Assembly (NCBI RefSeq): GCF_000349565.1
Contig: NZ_KB714629.1
Span: forward strand, 98,076-162,075
Direction: 5' to 3'
DNA length: 64,000 nucleotides
Origin: Curtobacterium flaccumfaciens UCD-AKU
GTDB lineage: Bacteria; Actinomycetota; Actinomycetes; Actinomycetales; Microbacteriaceae
In this document: positions 60,358-64,000 of the stretch, in pieces
How positions within the stretch are numbered: the first letter of the stretch is position 1
Layout of the letters: each line of letters begins with the position of its first letter
The notes under the pieces: model-generated
The model's database searches: none
What the model saw: only the letters and a program-made list of their open reading frames with translations
What the model was told of the DNA's origin: nothing
Translations under genes and position numbers: made by a program

Positions 60358-61218
60358 GTGACCGACCCGACCCCCACGCACTGGACCCTGACGCTCGTCT
60401 GCGACGACCAGCCCGGGATCGTGCACGCCGTCTCCGGAGCGATCGTCGCCGCCCAGGGCAACATCACCGAGTCGCAGCAGTTCTCCAGCGCCGACACCAA
60501 CACGTTCTTCATGCGCCTGCAGGTGATGGCGCCGGTCGACCGCGCCGCCTTCGAGGCAGCACTCGCGCCCGTCGCCACCCGCTACGACGCCCGCGTCCAG
60601 CTCGACGTCGTCGGTCGTCCGCTGCGCACCCTCGTGCTCGTGTCGAAGGCCGGTCACTGCCTCAACGACCTGCTCTACCGGCAGCGCGGCGGACAGCTGC
60701 CGATCGAGGTGCCCCTCGTGCTGTCGAACCACGCGGACCTGTCCGAGCTCGCCGCGTTCTACTCCGTGCCGTTCGAGCACCGTCCGGTCACCGACGCCGA
60801 GTCGAAGGAGCAGATGGAGCGGCGCGTGCTGCAGGCGGTGGAGGAGCACGACATCGAGCTCGTCGTCCTCGCCCGCTACATGCAGATCCTGTCGCCCGGA
60901 CTCTGCGCCGCGCTCGAGGGCCGTGCCGTGAACATCCACCACTCGTTCCTGCCCGGCTTCAAGGGCGCGAACCCGTACCGGCAGGCGCACGCCCGCGGGG
61001 TGAAGCTCATCGGCGCGACCGCGCACTTCGTCACGAGCGACCTCGACGAGGGCCCGATCATCGAGCAGAACGTCGTCCGCGTCGACCACACCAAGGAACC
61101 GGCCGAGCTGGTGTCCATCGGGCAGGACGAGGAGTCCCGCACGCTCACCCAGGCGGTGCGCTGGATCGCCGAGGACCGCGTCCTGCTCGACGGCGCCCGC
61201 ACCATCATCTTCAAGTAG
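60358..61218 (+). CDS. purU: formyltetrahydrofolate deformylase
   Basis: 286 residues. Hydrolyses 10-formyl-THF to formate and THF, balancing the one-carbon pool. The N-terminal ACT regulatory domain (WTLTLVCDDQPGIVHAVSGAIVAAQGNITESQQF) is joined to a formyltransferase-fold catalytic domain with ARYMQILSPGLCAALEGRAVNIHHSFLPGFKGANPYRQAH, containing the catalytic Asn-His pair, and GATAHFVTSDLDEGPIIEQ with the catalytic Asp. The GTG start lies 6 nt past TACCCT. glyA–folD nearby operate on the same pool. Followed 8 nt later by a membrane protein gene. Confidence 0.95.
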   Translation: MTDPTPTHWTLTLVCDDQPGIVHAVSGAIVAAQGNITESQQFSSADTNTFFMRLQVMAPVDRAAFEAALAPVATRYDARVQLDVVGRPLRTLVLVSKAGHCLNDLLYRQRGGQLPIEVPLVLSNHADLSELAAFYSVPFEHRPVTDAESKEQMERRVLQAVEEHDIELVVLARYMQILSPGLCAALEGRAVNIHHSFLPGFKGANPYRQAHARGVKLIGATAHFVTSDLDEGPIIEQNVVRVDHTKEPAELVSIGQDEESRTLTQAVRWIAEDRVLLDGARTIIFK

Positions 61219-61226
61219 GCAGCACC

Positions 61227-61634
61227 ATGACCAACGCCCCGCAGTCCCCCGTCGACTGGGAATCGGTCCCCGACCCGGCAGCCGTCCGGCAGCCGCGACC
61301 GCGGTTCGAGGCCTGGAAGGTCCTGCGCATCGCCGTGATGGTGTTCGGGCTGTTGTCCCTGGCCTTCTGGGGCTACTGGTCGTGGCAGCTCCCACTCCCC
61401 GGCTACCTGTTCATGGTCGGCGCCCCACTGTTCGCCACGGTCGTCTGGTACTTCTTCCGCTCACCGCGCTCCCCGATCGAGACCGACATCGTCGGCAAGA
61501 CCATCGTCGAGGTCGCCCTGGTCGTCGCCGCAGGCGCGACCTGGATCTCCATCGGCCACCCGGTCGTCGGGATCGTCTTCATCGTGATCGCCGCCCTGAG
61601 CGGCGTGATCGCGTTCCGCAAGGAGACCGCATGA
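61227..61634 (+). CDS. YrdB/DUF2568-family membrane protein
   Basis: 135 residues from ATG. Four hydrophobic helices: VLRIAVMVFGLLSLAFWGYW, PLPGYLFMVGAPLFATVVWYFF, TIVEVALVVAAGATWISI and VVGIVFIVIAALSGVIAF, with the PLPGYLFMVGAPLFATVVWYFFRSPR block typical of YrdB/DUF2568 proteins. Function unknown. It overlaps nagA by 4 nt (ATGA) and follows purU closely, so purU–yrdB-like–nagA may be one transcript. Confidence 0.8.
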   Translation: MTNAPQSPVDWESVPDPAAVRQPRPRFEAWKVLRIAVMVFGLLSLAFWGYWSWQLPLPGYLFMVGAPLFATVVWYFFRSPRSPIETDIVGKTIVEVALVVAAGATWISIGHPVVGIVFIVIAALSGVIAFRKETA

Positions 61635-62797
61635 CCGCCACGGGCCTCCAGACCGGCCGGGAGGCCCAGCGCACGCTGGTCCGCGCGGCCCGCGTCGTCG
61701 ACGCGGCCGGCACCACGGCCGACGGCTGGGTCCTGGTCGTCGGTGACACGATCCACGCGACCGGCTCCGGCCCCGAGGCCCCCGCGGCCGACCAGGTCGT
61801 CGACCTGGTCGACCGGGTCCTGACGCCCGGGTTCGTGGACCTGCACGGGCACGGTGGGGCGACCGAGGCGTACGAGGACGACTCGTTCGACGGCTCGCTC
61901 GCGATGCACCGCGCGCACGGCACGACCCGTTCCGTCCTGTCGCTCGTCGCGAACCCGGTCCCCGCGCTCGTGGCGTCGCTGACCCACGTCCGTGCCGTCA
62001 TGGCGACCGACCCACTCGTGCTCGGCGTGCACCTGGAGGGGCCGTTCCTGTCCCCGCACAACAAGGGCGCCCACAACGAGTCGTTCCTGATCGACCCGAC
62101 GCCCGCTGCGGTCGACGCGTTGCTCGAAGCGGGCGAGGGCGTCATCCGCCAGGTCACCATCGCGCCCGAGCTGCCGGGTGCGCTCGACGCCGTCCGTCGG
62201 TTCGTCGAAGCCGGTGTCACGGTCGCCGTCGGCCACACGGTCGGCACGTACGACCAGGCCCGGGCCGCCTTCGACGCCGGCGCGACGATCCTGACCCACG
62301 CGTGCAACGCGATGCCCGGCCTGCACCACCGCGCGCCGGGACCGATCGGCGCTGCCGTGGCGGACGACCGCGTGACGCTCGAACTCATCCTGGACGGCGT
62401 GCACGTGCACCCGGTCGTGGCGGACACGCTCTTCCGGGCGACGCCGGGTCGTGTCGCACTGATCACCGATGCGATGGGTGCTGCCGGCGCCGCGGACGGC
62501 TCGTACCGACTCGGGTCGCTCGACGTCACGGTGACCGACGGCGTCGCACACGTCGCGGGGACCGAGACCATCGCGGGATCGACACTGACGCAGGACGTGG
62601 CGCTCCGCAACGCGGTCTCGCTCGCCGGGCGGACCCTGCCCGAGGCCGTGGCGGCGCTGACGAGCGTGCCGGCCGGCGCGCTCGGGCTCGGCAACCGCCT
62701 GGGTCGGCTGGCGCCGGGGTTCGCCGCGGACCTGGTGGCGCTGTCGCCGTCGCTCGAGGTCGAGCGCGTCTGGGGCGGCGGGCGCGAGCTGCGCTGA
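61631..62797 (+). CDS. nagA: N-acetylglucosamine-6-phosphate deacetylase
   Basis: 388 residues, amidohydrolase superfamily. Removes the acetyl group from GlcNAc-6-P during amino-sugar use or peptidoglycan recycling. Metal and substrate motifs: VLTPGFVDLHGHGGATEAYED, LGVHLEGPFLSPHNKGAHN with the metal Glu, TVAVGHTVGTYDQARAAFDAGATILTHACNAMPGLHHR with two His ligands, and LITDAMGAAGAADGSY with the catalytic Asp. ATG start overlapping the previous stop by 4 nt. The first codons contain GGGCCTCCAG, the same word as the terminator stems of this genome. nagB is not in the window. Confidence 0.95.
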   Translation: MTATGLQTGREAQRTLVRAARVVDAAGTTADGWVLVVGDTIHATGSGPEAPAADQVVDLVDRVLTPGFVDLHGHGGATEAYEDDSFDGSLAMHRAHGTTRSVLSLVANPVPALVASLTHVRAVMATDPLVLGVHLEGPFLSPHNKGAHNESFLIDPTPAAVDALLEAGEGVIRQVTIAPELPGALDAVRRFVEAGVTVAVGHTVGTYDQARAAFDAGATILTHACNAMPGLHHRAPGPIGAAVADDRVTLELILDGVHVHPVVADTLFRATPGRVALITDAMGAAGAADGSYRLGSLDVTVTDGVAHVAGTETIAGSTLTQDVALRNAVSLAGRTLPEAVAALTSVPAGALGLGNRLGRLAPGFAADLVALSPSLEVERVWGGGRELR

Positions 62798-62831
62798 AGC
62801 GAACACGGCGTAGACGGCTCGCTCGAACCCG

Positions 62832-63395
62832 TCACGGCAGGTCGGTCGGGCGGGGGTTGAGGGGCTCACCGAACCTCGGGGCCCGGCCCGGGACGCAGTG
62901 CCCGTAGATGGTCACGTCCGCGTGGGACTCGTACGCCTGGAACAGGACGGCGAAACCGTCCCCTGCCGTGCCGCCGAGGTACCCCTTCGGGTAGCTGATG
63001 ACCGTCCGCTCCGGCGTGAGTTCCGTGTCGTGCTGAACACGCGCACCTTCGTACCCGATCGCTGCGAGGGCCCGGGTGACCCGCTCGGCGACCTGATCGG
63101 CTGTACCAGGAAGCGGGAGCCGCCGAGTGCTCGCGTAGGTGTACTGCGCAGCGTCCTCGCCATCACTTCCGCAGAGGTTCCACCCGGGGTCCTCGTCACC
63201 CCAACCGTCCTGCCCGACGACCGAGCGCACGGCGGCGAAGATGTCCAGGACGTCCTGGTGCGACTGTTCGACGTTCATCGACGTGTCCTTCTGGATCGGG
63301 GAGTCCGGGGCGGGGCCGGTGCACCCGGTCAGGAGTGCGGTGACCACCAGGGCTCCGGCGAGTGCGGCGCCCCGCGGTTCAGAGCGTGGGGTCAC
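62832..63395 (-). CDS. hypothetical exported lipoprotein
   Basis: 187 residues from GTG. Signal peptide with lipobox VVTALLTGC, then GPAPDSPIQKDTSMNVEQSHQDVLDIFAAV. The soluble domain has WGDEDPGWNLCGSDGEDAAQYTYASTRRLPLPGTADQVAERVTRALAAIGYEG, a pattern common in actinobacterial lipoproteins of unknown role found beside DUF1023 hydrolases. The start overlaps the hydrolase gene's 3' end by 17 nt. A Met start at TSMNVEQ is possible but would lose the signal peptide. Confidence 0.75.
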   Translation of the reverse strand: MTPRSEPRGAALAGALVVTALLTGCTGPAPDSPIQKDTSMNVEQSHQDVLDIFAAVRSVVGQDGWGDEDPGWNLCGSDGEDAAQYTYASTRRLPLPGTADQVAERVTRALAAIGYEGARVQHDTELTPERTVISYPKGYLGGTAGDGFAVLFQAYESHADVTIYGHCVPGRAPRFGEPLNPRPTDLP

Positions 63396-64000
63396 CGGTG
63401 CCCCCGGTCTGCCAGCCGTACATGAGCCAGTCGTCCTTGGTCTGCTGCCGCATCCGGTCGAAGGGGCCGCCCCGCTCGGGGATCTCGTCCCCGTGTCCCA
63501 TCGCCGCTCGTGCAGCGTTGTGCTGGGCGGTGGTCCCGTCGTCGAAGTACGAGTACCGGCCGTCGTCGTCATCGCCGTCGTACGGCCCGTGGCGGGTGAC
63601 GCCGTGCCGGGTGTCCGACCCACGACCCTCGGTCTCGGAGCTGAACTCGTGCGCGTCCCACGTGGACTCGGTCGGGTCACGGCGACCGGACAGGTTCTGC
63701 CCGGTGACGGCCCAGCCGTCCTTCGCGCCCTGGGTGGCGAAGACCTGCCCCTCGGGCACGTGCAGCGCGGACGCGTTCGGTACGGCGTCCGTCACGCCGG
63801 CCGAGCCGAGCAGCACCACGTGGTCGGCGTGCGTCTTCGTCAGGGCGATCGTCGCCACGGTCGTGCCGTAGGAGTGCCCCATGACGGTCAGGTCGGCGTC
63901 CCGCCCGGCAGCCGCTCGCGCCGCGTGGAACCCGTCGAGGTCGGCGACGAGTCGCTCGGCGCCCGCTCGCGCTCGGTCGTCCGCCAGGACGGTCCGGAAC
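63379..64000 (-). CDS. DUF1023-type alpha/beta hydrolase (N-terminus off the window)
   Basis: About 207 visible residues, entering from the right edge in frame. The nucleophile elbow G-x-S-x-G appears as LTVMGHSYGTTVATIAL, preceded by DLDGFHAARAAAGRDAD. Downstream are HVVLLGSAGVTDAVPNASALHVPEGQVFATQGAKDGWAVTG and a His/Asp-rich C-terminal part. This is the actinobacterial DUF1023 family of predicted serine hydrolases, usually following WXG-like helical domains; that N-terminal part would lie outside the window. Ends at TGDPTL. It overlaps the lipoprotein gene start. Confidence 0.8.
   Translation of the reverse strand, partial: FRTVLADDRARAGAERLVADLDGFHAARAAAGRDADLTVMGHSYGTTVATIALTKTHADHVVLLGSAGVTDAVPNASALHVPEGQVFATQGAKDGWAVTGQNLSGRRDPTESTWDAHEFSSETEGRGSDTRHGVTRHGPYDGDDDDGRYSYFDDGTTAQHNAARAAMGHGDEIPERGGPFDRMRQQTKDDWLMYGWQTGGTGDPTL

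Overview
The window is very G+C-rich chromosomal DNA from a mycothiol-making actinobacterium. Gene content and order (carD–ispDF–cysS–rlmB, glnR–mshD, senX3–regX3 divergent from phoU, ppk–mutT1, clpS–DUF2017, GTG/TTG starts, many 4-nt stop/start overlaps) fit Microbacteriaceae, and the overall feel is Curtobacterium-like. The family call is firm from context; the genus is a guess. There is one tRNA gene, no rRNA, no intact insertion sequence and no CRISPR array.

Layout. 1–3.6 kb: a truncated thioredoxin-fold exported protein, a sugar-transport ATPase of the MsiK type and a DUF4032 kinase-fold protein. 4–9 kb: rlmB, cysS, ispDF, carD, then a divergent LpqE-like lipoprotein. 9.3–12 kb: phosphate two-component system SenX3–RegX3 divergent from phoU. 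12–18.2 kb: a P-loop kinase, gpmA, a methyltransferase, ygfZ with a nitrobindin-like gene, small membrane proteins, and glnR–mshD. 18.2–37.8 kb: an accessory-looking block with a transmembrane Ser/Thr kinase, an FHA–FtsK/SpoIIIE (EssC-like) ATPase, a membrane-anchored periplasmic-binding-fold protein, a giant coiled-coil lipoprotein, several membrane proteins of unknown family, a putative membrane immunity protein, a 1,808-residue RHS/YD-repeat toxin and a WXG100 protein. 38–45.7 kb: ppk–mutT1 and pstSCAB. 46–50.5 kb: sigK–rskA, a tRNA-Lys with a duplicated 3' half, an SGNH hydrolase and small proteins. 50.5–54.6 kb: Leloir galactose genes (deoR–galM divergent from galT–galK). 55–64 kb: glyA–folD behind a ZTP riboswitch, clpS, an NmrA/MarR divergent pair, purU, nagA, and a lipoprotein with a DUF1023 hydrolase running off the end.

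Themes. Phosphate genes (senX3/regX3, phoU, ppk, pstS) lie within 35 kb and each has tandem 11-nt GTTCACC-type repeats at its promoter, consistent with one PHO regulon. One-carbon genes (glyA, folD, purU) sit together, the first pair under an apparent ZTP riboswitch. The strongest candidate for a new system is the 18–38 kb block. It looks like a Firmicutes-style (type VIIb) secretion core rebuilt with an apparently active transmembrane kinase where EssB normally has a pseudokinase, an FHA domain on the ATPase, an unusual solute-binding-like partner, and a linked WXG100–RHS toxin–immunity cassette whose toxin tip looks membrane-active rather than nuclease-like.

Limits: all family calls come from reading motifs; no database search, structure prediction or folding calculation was run. 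Promoter and operator calls are by eye.
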